Positions 1 to 6,672 of a stretch of DNA of 12,385 bases are shown here, piece after piece. The DNA comes from Acidimicrobiales bacterium (GTDB lineage Bacteria; Actinomycetota; Acidimicrobiia; Acidimicrobiales; SZUA-35). The notes under the pieces are model-generated. The model did not search any database. It was not told where the DNA came from and was given only the letters and a program-made list of their open reading frames with translations. A program made the translations under genes and the position numbers. How positions within the stretch are numbered: position 1 is the stretch's first letter; every line of letters starts with the position of its first letter. The DNA is taken from contig JABDJU010000070.1 of the NCBI GenBank assembly GCA_013003325.1, positions 1 to 12,385 of the forward strand, written 5' to 3'.

Positions 1-1494
1 GACGATGAGTCGGCAGCGCTTCAAGAGGTGCTGGCCCGACGCCGATTCGGGCACGACGAACATCGTGCTGAACCGGTCGAGAAGCGCAAGCGGACCGGCC
101 GCGGCACCGCCCGCGAGTACATCGATCAGCTGGTCGATCCAGGCTCCTTCGTCGAGTACGGGCCGTTGGTCCTGGCCGCCCAGCGGGCCCGCCGGGGCAA
201 AAAAGAGCTGATCTCGAAGACCCCCGGCGATGGTCTCGTCGGTGGCATCGCCGAGGTAGACGGCATCCGGTGTGTCGTGATGACCTACGACTACATGGTC
301 CTGGCCGGCACACAGGGCCATCAGAATCACAGGAAGAAGGATCGTCTGTTCGAGATCGCCGAGCGCCTGCGGTTGCCGGTGGTCCTCTTCGTCGAGGGCG
401 GCGGGGGCCGGCCCGGTGAGAGCGACGGGGTCACCGTTGCCGGACTCGACTGCCTCGCCTTCGCACTCCTGGCCAAGATCGCCCTATCGGTACCCCTGAT
501 CGGGATCAACACCGGCTACTGCTTCGCCGGCAATGCTGCCCTCTTCGGGATGTGCGATGTGAGAATCGCTACCCCCAACTCATATGTGGGCATGGCGGGT
601 CCCGCGATGATCGAGGGTGGCGGGCTCGGCACGGTTGATCCTCACGAGATCGGCCCGGTCTCTGACCAGCGGAGCAACGGTGTGCTCGACATCGTGGCCG
701 ACGACGAGGCCCATGCGATCGCCTCGGCCCGCGTCGTGCTCGGTCTCCTCGCCGGCGGCCGGCGCAGCGACATCGTCCGGGCCGACCCGCTGACGCTTCG
801 GGGCATGGTCCCGGACAACCGGCGCGAGATCTACGACATGCGGGCCCTTGTCGCCGCACTGTTCGACGCGGGAACCGTTGTCGAACTCCGACCCGACTTC
901 GGGCCGAGCGCCATCACGGCGCTGGCCTCTTTCGAGGGCCATCCGGTCGTGGTGATCGCCAGCGACCCGACCCATCTGGGGGGAGCGATCGATACCGACG
1001 CGGCCCGCTCGATCGAGCGCATGCTGGCACTGGCCGAGAAGCAACGGCTGCCCGTGGCCTACATCTGCGACACGCCCGGTTTCATGGTCGGGCCCGACAT
1101 AGAGCGCACCGGTTTGGTTGACGCCGCCGGCCAGCTGTTCGTCGCCGGAGCGCGACTGTCGGTACCGTTCGTGACGGTCGTGACCCGCAAGGGCTACGGG
1201 CTTGGAGCCCAAGCTCTTGCCGGCGGCGGGTTCAAACAACCGCTCGCCACCGTCGCCTGGCCCACCAGCGAGTTCGGAGGCATGGGCCTCGAAGGGTTCG
1301 TCAAGCTCGGTTATCGAGACGAGCTCGCCGCGATCGAAGATGAATCCGAGCGTGCCAAACGCTACGACGAAATGGTCGCTCGTATGTACGAGATCGGCAA
1401 AGGATTGAGCATGGCCGATCACTTCGAGATCGACGACGTCATCGACCCGGCCGAGACGCCGGTCTGGCTTCGTCTGCTGTTCGAACCCGGTTAG
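1..1494 (+). CDS. Acyl-CoA carboxylase carboxyltransferase domain, 5'-truncated by window
   Basis: This is the biotin-dependent carboxyltransferase that moves a carboxyl group from biotin to an acyl-CoA. The frame is open to base 1, so the gene starts upstream; the GTG at 28 is only an internal codon. In the visible 497 residues the N-lobe holds EYIDQLVDPGSFVEYG (about 39-54), VEGGGGRPGE (131-140), GYCFAGNAALFG (172-183) and a Gly-rich GGGLG (206-210). The C-lobe holds FEGHPVVVIASDPTHLGGA (311-329), CDTPGFMVG (356-364) and RKGYGLGAQALAGG (396-409), the crotonase-like oxyanion turns of the family. The leading segment with an LQEVLARRR stretch (about 7-15) resembles the linker after a biotinyl domain in single-chain carboxylases, so the missing part may carry biotin carboxylase and biotin-carrier domains; that is an inference. 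The acyl substrate cannot be told. Its stop codon TAG forms the start of the next gene's predicted -10 box. Confidence 0.88.
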   Translation, partial: DDESAALQEVLARRRFGHDEHRAEPVEKRKRTGRGTAREYIDQLVDPGSFVEYGPLVLAAQRARRGKKELISKTPGDGLVGGIAEVDGIRCVVMTYDYMVLAGTQGHQNHRKKDRLFEIAERLRLPVVLFVEGGGGRPGESDGVTVAGLDCLAFALLAKIALSVPLIGINTGYCFAGNAALFGMCDVRIATPNSYVGMAGPAMIEGGGLGTVDPHEIGPVSDQRSNGVLDIVADDEAHAIASARVVLGLLAGGRRSDIVRADPLTLRGMVPDNRREIYDMRALVAALFDAGTVVELRPDFGPSAITALASFEGHPVVVIASDPTHLGGAIDTDAARSIERMLALAEKQRLPVAYICDTPGFMVGPDIERTGLVDAAGQLFVAGARLSVPFVTVVTRKGYGLGAQALAGGGFKQPLATVAWPTSEFGGMGLEGFVKLGYRDELAAIEDESERAKRYDEMVARMYEIGKGLSMADHFEIDDVIDPAETPVWLRLLFEPG

Positions 1495-1497
1495 GTT
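1492..1497 (+). promoter_or_regulatory. Predicted -10 box TAGGTT for the leaderless 1504 gene
   Basis: TAGGTT matches the actinobacterial -10 consensus TANNNT. It ends exactly 7 bases before the GTG at 1504, so transcription would start at or next to the start codon. Its first three bases are the stop codon of the carboxyltransferase. No convincing -35 box is visible, and no Shine-Dalgarno lies before the GTG, which fits a leaderless mRNA. Confidence 0.5.
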
Positions 1498-1503
1498 GAT
1501 CCT

Positions 1504-2352
1504 GTGGCCGAGATCGGAGCGATGATCAGGAGAGACGTGCCACCCGAGCACGTCGGGATCCACGCCGCTTCGCTCGCCCCGGTCTTCAACGAGCTGTGGG
1601 TGGTGGAAGACGTACCCTACGCCGGGGGAGTGAGCCAGCTCGCTGAAGTCTTGCGCCACACCGACGAGTGCATCGTGGGCCACGGGATCGCCCCGGCGCC
1701 GTTTCGAAACCCCATGGCACTGGCGATGGAGTGGGCCACGTTGGCTCGCGTCTACCCCGGTCGTCTGCGGTGCGGGATCGGACATGGCGTTCAGACATGG
1801 ATGGCCGACATCGGTGAGCGGGTGGCTTCCCCGCTGGTGTTGTTGGAGGAAACTGCGGTCGCGGTCCAGGCCCTGCTCCACGGCGAGGACCCCAAGCTCA
1901 CAGGACGCTACCGACAGATCTCGGGCTGGGAGCTCGAGTTCCCTCCCGATCAAGTCCCCGGATTGTCACTCGGAGCGGTCGGTCCCAAAACGCTGGCGTT
2001 GAGCGGCCGCATCGCCGACGGCACAATCATTCCCGAAGGTCACGGACCCGATCACGTCGAACGGGCGGTGGAGATCATCGCCGAGGCTCGGGCGGCTGCC
2101 GGACGGACCGACCCCCACCGGCTGACCCTCTTTGTCGGTTTCTTCTATGGCCCGGACAACGACCGCCCCCCGCCACCGTCGGAGGAGATGATTCAGGGAT
2201 GGGAGATCACCGGCGACAGCCCGTCCCGTGTCGCCGACCGGATCGGCGAATTGCTCGAAACCGAAGTCGACAGCATCGTGCTCGTGCCCTACGGCGACCC
2301 CCAAGCGCAGTTGGAGCTTGTCGCCACCGACGTCCTCCCTCAGCTCGGATAA
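1504..2352 (+). CDS. LLM-class flavin-dependent (F420 or FMN) oxidoreductase
   Basis: This is a luciferase-like TIM-barrel monooxygenase/oxidoreductase of 282 residues. The N-terminal FNELWVVEDVPYAGG (about 28-42) and the core with NPMALAMEWATLARVYPGRL followed by GIGHG are typical of actinobacterial F420-binding family members. Further evidence is VLLEETAVAVQALLHGED (about 111-128), the barrel strand LSLGAVGPKTLALSGRIADG and a C-terminal GDSPSRVADRIGELLETEVD helix. At 282 residues it is shorter than the usual 310-350. The GTG start is chosen because TAGGTT lies at -12 to -7, and the first in-frame ATG would cut the first strand. It ends 12 bases before the sucrose phosphorylase and is probably co-transcribed with it. 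The substrate is unknown, and the cofactor cannot be settled from sequence alone. The family call is firm, the reaction is not. Confidence 0.85.
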   Translation: MAEIGAMIRRDVPPEHVGIHAASLAPVFNELWVVEDVPYAGGVSQLAEVLRHTDECIVGHGIAPAPFRNPMALAMEWATLARVYPGRLRCGIGHGVQTWMADIGERVASPLVLLEETAVAVQALLHGEDPKLTGRYRQISGWELEFPPDQVPGLSLGAVGPKTLALSGRIADGTIIPEGHGPDHVERAVEIIAEARAAAGRTDPHRLTLFVGFFYGPDNDRPPPPSEEMIQGWEITGDSPSRVADRIGELLETEVDSIVLVPYGDPQAQLELVATDVLPQLG

Positions 2353-2364
2353 CGAAGAGAACAT

Positions 2365-3837
2365 ATGCGCAATCAGGTACAGCTCATCACCTACGTCGAT
2401 CGCCTCGCCGGCGACCTCACCGGCCTGATTGACCTTCTCACTGGGCCGCTCGACGGCGTTTTCGGCGGGGTCCACCTGCTCCCGTTCTTCCACCCGATCG
2501 ACGGCGCCGATGCCGGTTTCGATCCGATCGATCACACAACCGTCGACACCCGGCTCGGAACGTGGGAGGACGTCGGCGCGCTCGGCGCTGAACACGATGT
2601 GATGGCCGATGTCATCGTGAACCACGTGTCGGCTCAGTCGCCCCAGTTCCTGGATTGGCAGCGGCGAGGTGACGACTCGGACTTTGCCGGCATGTTCCTC
2701 ACCTACGACGCTGTGTACCCCGACGGGGCGACCGAAGCAGAGCTGATGTCGACCTATCGCCCACGACCGGGTCTGCCTTTCACCGTGCTGCGGGCGGCCG
2801 GTGTTCCCCGGGTGATGTGGACCACATTCACCTCGAACCAGATCGATCTCGACGTCTCGAGCGACCAGACTCGGGCCTACTTCACCGCGATTCTGGACCG
2901 GATGGTGGCCTCCGGCGTGAACCTGATCCGGCTCGATGCGGTGGGATACGCCATCAAGAAGCGGGGCACCTCGTCGTTCATGATTCCCGAGACGTTTGAC
3001 TTCATCGAGGAGCTCGCCGAGGAGTGTCGAGCCCGGGGAATCACGATGCTGGTCGAAGTGCACAGCTACTACCGCAGTCAGATCGAAATCGCCGACAGGG
3101 TCGATCTCGTGTACGACTTCGCACTGCCGCCCCTGGTGCTCGACGCGCTCTACACCGCCGACGGAGGACCACTGAAAGCTTGGATCGAAATGCGACCGAC
3201 CAACTGCGTCACGGTGCTCGACACTCACGATGGGATCGGTGTGATCGACGTTGGGGCTCACCCACAGGACGGCAGGCCGGGGCTGCTCGCACCGAACCGC
3301 CTCGACGCGTTGGTGGAGCGCATTCACGCCGAAAGCGGGGGAACCAGCCGTCAGGCAACCGGAGGTGCGGCAACGAACCTCGATCTGTATCAAGTCAACT
3401 GCACGTTCTTCGATGCGCTCGGTGGCGACGTGCGGCGTTACCTGGTCGCCCGGCTCATCCAGGTCCTCGTCCCCGGGGTGCCCCAGATCTACTACGTGGG
3501 TCTGTTGCTCGGCCGGAACGACCTCGAGCTGCTCGAGCGCACAAACGTCGGGCGGGACATCAACCGTCACTACTACACAACTGAAGAGGTGCATGCCGCG
3601 CTGGGGTCGGCCGATGTGGCCGATTTCTTGGCGCTGTACCGGTGGCGCAACGGCGAACCGGCATTTGCCGGCCGATTCGAACTCCTCGACAGCGCCGACG
3701 ACGTGCTGTCGTTGAAGTGGTCACACGGTGGACGGCATGTGCGGGTCGAGATCGGACTGAACAACCTTCACATCACCACCCAGATTCGTGACCGAGATCG
3801 TGTTGTTGAGTACGAAGGTCTGGACTTCTGCCTATGA
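2365..3837 (+). CDS. Sucrose phosphorylase (GH13 subfamily 18)
   Basis: Cytoplasmic enzyme that splits sucrose with phosphate into alpha-glucose 1-phosphate and fructose. The 490 residues align nearly end to end with my recollection of Bifidobacterium sucrose phosphorylase (about 504). The nucleophile is D191 in RLDAVGY, the acid/base E231 in EVHSYY and the transition-state Asp D289 in DTHDG. The substrate loops are also kept: YRPRPGLPFT (131-140, with R134), WTTF (F155) and NLDLYQVN (338-345). These argue for sucrose rather than sucrose 6'-phosphate, but glucosylglycerol or glucosylglycerate phosphorylase activity, known in the same subfamily, cannot be excluded. No signal peptide is seen. 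GAAGAGA at 2354-2360 is a plausible ribosome site 4 bases before the ATG. The gene follows the oxidoreductase by 12 bases and overlaps RNase Z by ATGA. No sugar transporter, fructokinase or LacI regulator is nearby, which is unusual. Confidence 0.9.
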   Translation: MRNQVQLITYVDRLAGDLTGLIDLLTGPLDGVFGGVHLLPFFHPIDGADAGFDPIDHTTVDTRLGTWEDVGALGAEHDVMADVIVNHVSAQSPQFLDWQRRGDDSDFAGMFLTYDAVYPDGATEAELMSTYRPRPGLPFTVLRAAGVPRVMWTTFTSNQIDLDVSSDQTRAYFTAILDRMVASGVNLIRLDAVGYAIKKRGTSSFMIPETFDFIEELAEECRARGITMLVEVHSYYRSQIEIADRVDLVYDFALPPLVLDALYTADGGPLKAWIEMRPTNCVTVLDTHDGIGVIDVGAHPQDGRPGLLAPNRLDALVERIHAESGGTSRQATGGAATNLDLYQVNCTFFDALGGDVRRYLVARLIQVLVPGVPQIYYVGLLLGRNDLELLERTNVGRDINRHYYTTEEVHAALGSADVADFLALYRWRNGEPAFAGRFELLDSADDVLSLKWSHGGRHVRVEIGLNNLHITTQIRDRDRVVEYEGLDFCL

Positions 3838-4763
3838 GCCTCAGGGAGCTTGTGGTGCTCGGCACGGCCTCTGCGGTGCCGACGAGGCGCCGAAGCCACA
3901 ACGGCTACGCCTTGCGTTGGGACGAGCAGCTGATCTTCTTCGATCCGGGCGAGGGGTTTCAACGGCAGTGCACGCTGGCCGGCGTCGCCATCGCTCGAGG
4001 TACGGCGGTGTGCATCACCCACTTCCACGGCGACCACTGTCTGGGCCTGCCCGGTCTGATCGCCCGCCGCGAGCTCGACAACTGCACCGACGAGATCCCG
4101 ATCTTCTATCCCGCCGACGGCCAGCAGTACTACGAACGCTTGCGCACGTGCACCGCGAACTACATGGTCGCCCCGATACGCGAACGACCGATCGAAGCGT
4201 CGTCAAACCTTGCCGCGGTCGGACACCTCGGTCGGCTCACACTCGAGGTGGCGGCTCTGGATCACCGGGCCTCGGCCCAGGGGTACCGCGTCACCGAACC
4301 CGAACGTCGCCACTTCGACACCGACGCGCTCGCTGAGGCGGGGCTCGCCGGACCGATCGTGGGCCGGCTCCGATCGGAGGGATCGGTGATGGGTCCCCGC
4401 GGCGAGGTCAAGCTGGACGATGTCAGCAGTACCGAGCCAGGCCATTCCTTTGCCCTTGTGATGGACACCCGGCCCTGCCCGGGGGCTGTAGAGCTGGCTC
4501 GTGATGTCGACCTCCTGCTTTGCGAGAGCACGTTCCTTGATTCCGAGCGGGAGCTGGCCGACCGGTACGGCCACATGACCGCCGCCGACGCCGGCCGGCT
4601 CGCCGCCGAAGCCAATGCCAAGCAACTCGTCCTCTCCCACTTCTCGGCCCGGTACCCGGACCTCAGCCGGTTCGCCGAGGAGGCGGGCAGGTTTCACCCC
4701 AAAGTGCAGGTGGCCGAAGACTTCGACCACATCCCCCTGCGGCCCCCGGCGGCGCCGGCCTAG
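3834..4763 (+). CDS. rnz: Ribonuclease Z (tRNA 3' endonuclease)
   Basis: Zinc-dependent metallo-beta-lactamase-fold endonuclease that cuts precursor tRNA 3' of the discriminator base. At 309 residues it is the usual size of the bacterial short form. Visible signature: LGTASAVPT near the N-terminus (9-17), the metal motif THFHGDHCLGLPG (62-74; H63, H65, D67, H68), H144 in ALDH, the exosite-arm region around 150-185, D211 in MDTRP, YGHMTA (H247) and LSHFSARYPD (H269). All metal ligands are present, so it should be active. The ATG overlaps the sucrose phosphorylase stop as ATGA, and no good ribosome site sits close to it (GAAGG at 3814-3818 is 15 bases away), which suggests translational coupling. 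Its own stop TAG supplies the first bases of the -10 box of the next gene. Other MBL nucleases are possible but fit the C-terminal motifs less well. Confidence 0.9.
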   Translation: MSLRELVVLGTASAVPTRRRSHNGYALRWDEQLIFFDPGEGFQRQCTLAGVAIARGTAVCITHFHGDHCLGLPGLIARRELDNCTDEIPIFYPADGQQYYERLRTCTANYMVAPIRERPIEASSNLAAVGHLGRLTLEVAALDHRASAQGYRVTEPERRHFDTDALAEAGLAGPIVGRLRSEGSVMGPRGEVKLDDVSSTEPGHSFALVMDTRPCPGAVELARDVDLLLCESTFLDSERELADRYGHMTAADAGRLAAEANAKQLVLSHFSARYPDLSRFAEEAGRFHPKVQVAEDFDHIPLRPPAAPA

Positions 4764-4766
4764 GCT
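4761..4766 (+). promoter_or_regulatory. Predicted -10 box TAGGCT for the leaderless 4773 gene
   Basis: TAGGCT fits TANNNT and ends 7 bases before the ATG at 4773. The stop codon of rnz (TAG) forms its first half. There is no Shine-Dalgarno in the 9-base gap between the genes and no clear -35 box. The same hexamer at the same distance recurs before the gene at 12204. Confidence 0.5.
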
Positions 4767-4772
4767 CGACCC

Positions 4773-5468
4773 ATGAGCGGTGACGGGAATACCGAACCCG
4801 AGGTGACGTTGGCCGAGGCCTACTCGGTGGCGTCGCCCGACGACAATCGAGATCTTTACCGGCGGTGGGCCGACACCTACGACCGAGACTTCGCCGCTCA
4901 GCACAACTACGACTACCACAACTCGGTCTCGCAGGCGTTTCTCGACGCCGGCGGGTCCACGGATCTCGTGCTGGATGTCGGATGCGGCACCGGTTTGGTC
5001 GGACAAGCTCTTCGAAGTCGCGGGGTCAAGGAGGTTCACGGTCTCGACATCTCGCCTGAGATGTTGAGCAAGGCCGCCGACAAAATGACCGACCAGGGTG
5101 AGCCGGTGTACACATCACTTCGGGAAGCTGATCTCACCGCCCGGGTCGACATCGCTGACAACACCTACCCCGGGTTGATAACCGCCGGCACGTTCACCCA
5201 TGGTCACCTCGGCCCGGCCTCACTCGATGAGGTTGTTCGGCTCTGCGCCCCGGGAGCGCTTCTGGCTGTTGGGGTAAATGCCGATCTGTTCGAGAACGAG
5301 GGAGGCTTCGGCCAATGGCTGGCCGACGCTGAAGCGGAAGGTCGAATCTCGGCGGCTCACACGGTAACGGTGCCGGTGTACGGCGGCGGTTCGACCGGTA
5401 TCGCGTCCGAACATCAGGTCGGCTCCAAGAATGCCTTCGGAAAGGTGATGGTATTCCAAAAGAACTGA
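4773..5468 (+). CDS. Class I SAM-dependent methyltransferase, METTL27-like
   Basis: Soluble Rossmann-fold methyltransferase of 231 residues. Motif I is VLDVGCGTGLVGQAL (66-80), followed by the ribose-binding acidic residue D92 in GLDISPEML. Motif II/IV is seen around TAGTFTHGHLG (137-147) and motif VI around LCAPGALLAVGVN (157-169). The N-terminal block with YRRWADTYDRDF (29-40) and YDYHN resembles the human METTL27 (WBSCR27) family, whose substrate is not established to my knowledge. The ATG is set by the TAGGCT box 7 bases upstream; the gap to rnz is only 9 bases. It lies just before the arginine-succinyl operon, but a separate promoter is predicted for that operon and nothing links their functions. 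Fold and cofactor are firm, substrate unknown. Confidence 0.85.
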   Translation: MSGDGNTEPEVTLAEAYSVASPDDNRDLYRRWADTYDRDFAAQHNYDYHNSVSQAFLDAGGSTDLVLDVGCGTGLVGQALRSRGVKEVHGLDISPEMLSKAADKMTDQGEPVYTSLREADLTARVDIADNTYPGLITAGTFTHGHLGPASLDEVVRLCAPGALLAVGVNADLFENEGGFGQWLADAEAEGRISAAHTVTVPVYGGGSTGIASEHQVGSKNAFGKVMVFQKN

Positions 5469-5510
5469 CCAATCGGGACCGATGTCCTTCTCCTCAGGGC
5501 ACGCTCTGCC

Positions 5511-5516
5511 TAGCGT
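5511..5516 (+). promoter_or_regulatory. Predicted -10 box TAGCGT for the ast operon
   Basis: TAGCGT fits TANNNT and ends 8 bases before the ATG at 5524, favouring that start over the in-frame ATG at 5482, which has no such box. No ribosome site is seen before either ATG. A short inverted repeat, ATCGG-GA-CCGAT (5472-5483), lies upstream at about -52 to -41 relative to the predicted transcription start and could be an operator, but its arms are only 5 bases. Confidence 0.45.
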
Positions 5517-5523
5517 CGTGGGT

Positions 5524-6672
5524 ATGGACTCGATAGAGGGTGCGGTCGACCGGGTGGTGGCCCTGGCGGAGATCAACTCGGGAACGTTCAATCCGACCGG
5601 AGTGAACCGGGTAGGGGAGCGGATGGCCGAGTACCTCGAGGAGCTCGGTCCCGACCGCATCGAGTCGATCCCGGTCGACCCAACCCCGGTGCTCGACGAC
5701 GCAGGAGTGGAGGCGTTCCAGCCGGTCGGCGATGCGGTACGAGCCGTCATCCGGCCCGATGCTCGGTTCCGGCTGTGCCTGTTTGGGCACCTCGACACCG
5801 TGTTCCCCCACGATCACCCATTTCAGCAGGTGCGGCGGGATGGCTCGGTGCTGCGAGGGCCGGGAGTCGCCGACTGCAAGGGTGGGTTGATCATCGCCCT
5901 CGAAGTACTGCGGCAGATCGAAAACGGTCCGCTCGCTGAGCGGGTGGGTTGGGACTTCCTCGCCATTCCCGACGAAGAAACTGGTTCGGCGGGGTCGAAA
6001 GCGCTCCTGGGTCACGCCGCTGCTCACGCGACGATAGGCCTCGGTTTCGAACCGGCGCTTCCATCGGGGGGAGTGGCCGGCGCCCGCAAGGGCACTCTCA
6101 CCGCTCACCTCGTGTGTCACGGAACCTCAGCCCACGTGGGTCGGGCTCATCACGAGGGGCGCTCGGCGATCCTTGCACTGGCCCAATTGATCGTGAAACT
6201 CGAGGCCCTCAACTCCAATGATGGAGTCACGGTCAACTGTGGTCGTATCCGAGGCGGGGGCGCCTTGAACGCGGTTCCCGATCTGGCCATCGGCAGCTTC
6301 AACATGCGAGTCGAGACCGCTGAACACCATCGATTCGTGGTCGATCAATTCGAAGCGGCGAGCGCTGACTGCCCGCTGCCGGTCGACCTGGTGTGGGGCT
6401 CGACCCGCCCGCCCAAGGTGCGCAACCCGGAACTAGAACAGCTCTTCGCCGACTTCTCTGCCACCGCCGACCGATTCGGGGTCGATGTGCCGGTCGAGGA
6501 CACCGGCGGGTGTTGCGACGGCAACGACCTCGCCGCCGCCGGGCTCCCCAACATCGACAGTCTTGGCATACGAGGCGGAGCGATTCACACCGCCGGCGAG
6601 TTCGCTGACATCGACAGCATCCCCGAGCGGGTCGAGCTGGTAACGGCGTTGATCGACCGGATCGCGCCGTGA
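5524..6672 (+). CDS. M20 metallohydrolase, carboxypeptidase G2-like; candidate succinylglutamate desuccinylase
   Basis: Di-zinc amidohydrolase of 382 residues. Metal and catalytic residues of the carboxypeptidase G2 group are all visible: H89 in FGHLDTV, D117 in GPGVADCKGG, the base E151 and ligand E152 in PDEETGSAGS, E176 in GFEPA, and H355 in IHTAGEF. The dimerisation lid carries HGTSAHVGRAHHEGRSA (199-215) and RIRGGGALNAVPD. There is no signal peptide, so it is cytoplasmic. It opens the operon, and its stop overlaps the astA start as GTGA. Carboxypeptidase G2 relatives free glutamate from N-acylglutamates, and M20 also includes desuccinylases (DapE). I therefore infer that it hydrolyses N-succinylglutamate to succinate and glutamate in place of AstE, an M14-family enzyme absent here. 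Start 5524 is preferred to 5482 because of the TAGCGT box and because the extra 14 residues look non-conserved. The family is sure; the specific role is a hypothesis. Confidence 0.85.
   Translation: MDSIEGAVDRVVALAEINSGTFNPTGVNRVGERMAEYLEELGPDRIESIPVDPTPVLDDAGVEAFQPVGDAVRAVIRPDARFRLCLFGHLDTVFPHDHPFQQVRRDGSVLRGPGVADCKGGLIIALEVLRQIENGPLAERVGWDFLAIPDEETGSAGSKALLGHAAAHATIGLGFEPALPSGGVAGARKGTLTAHLVCHGTSAHVGRAHHEGRSAILALAQLIVKLEALNSNDGVTVNCGRIRGGGALNAVPDLAIGSFNMRVETAEHHRFVVDQFEAASADCPLPVDLVWGSTRPPKVRNPELEQLFADFSATADRFGVDVPVEDTGGCCDGNDLAAAGLPNIDSLGIRGGAIHTAGEFADIDSIPERVELVTALIDRIAP

Noticed and set aside
580..1953. 457-codon open frame on the minus strand
   Set aside because: It is opposite the carboxyltransferase and the oxidoreductase, crosses their boundary and shows no family motif. 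Treated as a GC-driven shadow.
1966..3594. 542-codon open frame on the minus strand
   Set aside because: It lies opposite the sucrose phosphorylase, whose family motifs are unmistakable on the plus strand. The antisense translation has no recognisable domain; long antisense frames are expected at this GC content.
4773..5468. Methyltransferase as a member of the arginine operon
   Set aside because: A separate promoter box and a 55-base gap lie before the M20 gene, and no AST step needs methylation.
5482..5523. Earlier ATG for the M20 hydrolase
   Set aside because: It adds 14 non-conserved-looking residues and would place the TAGCGT box inside the coding region. There is no ribosome site or TANNNT box before it.
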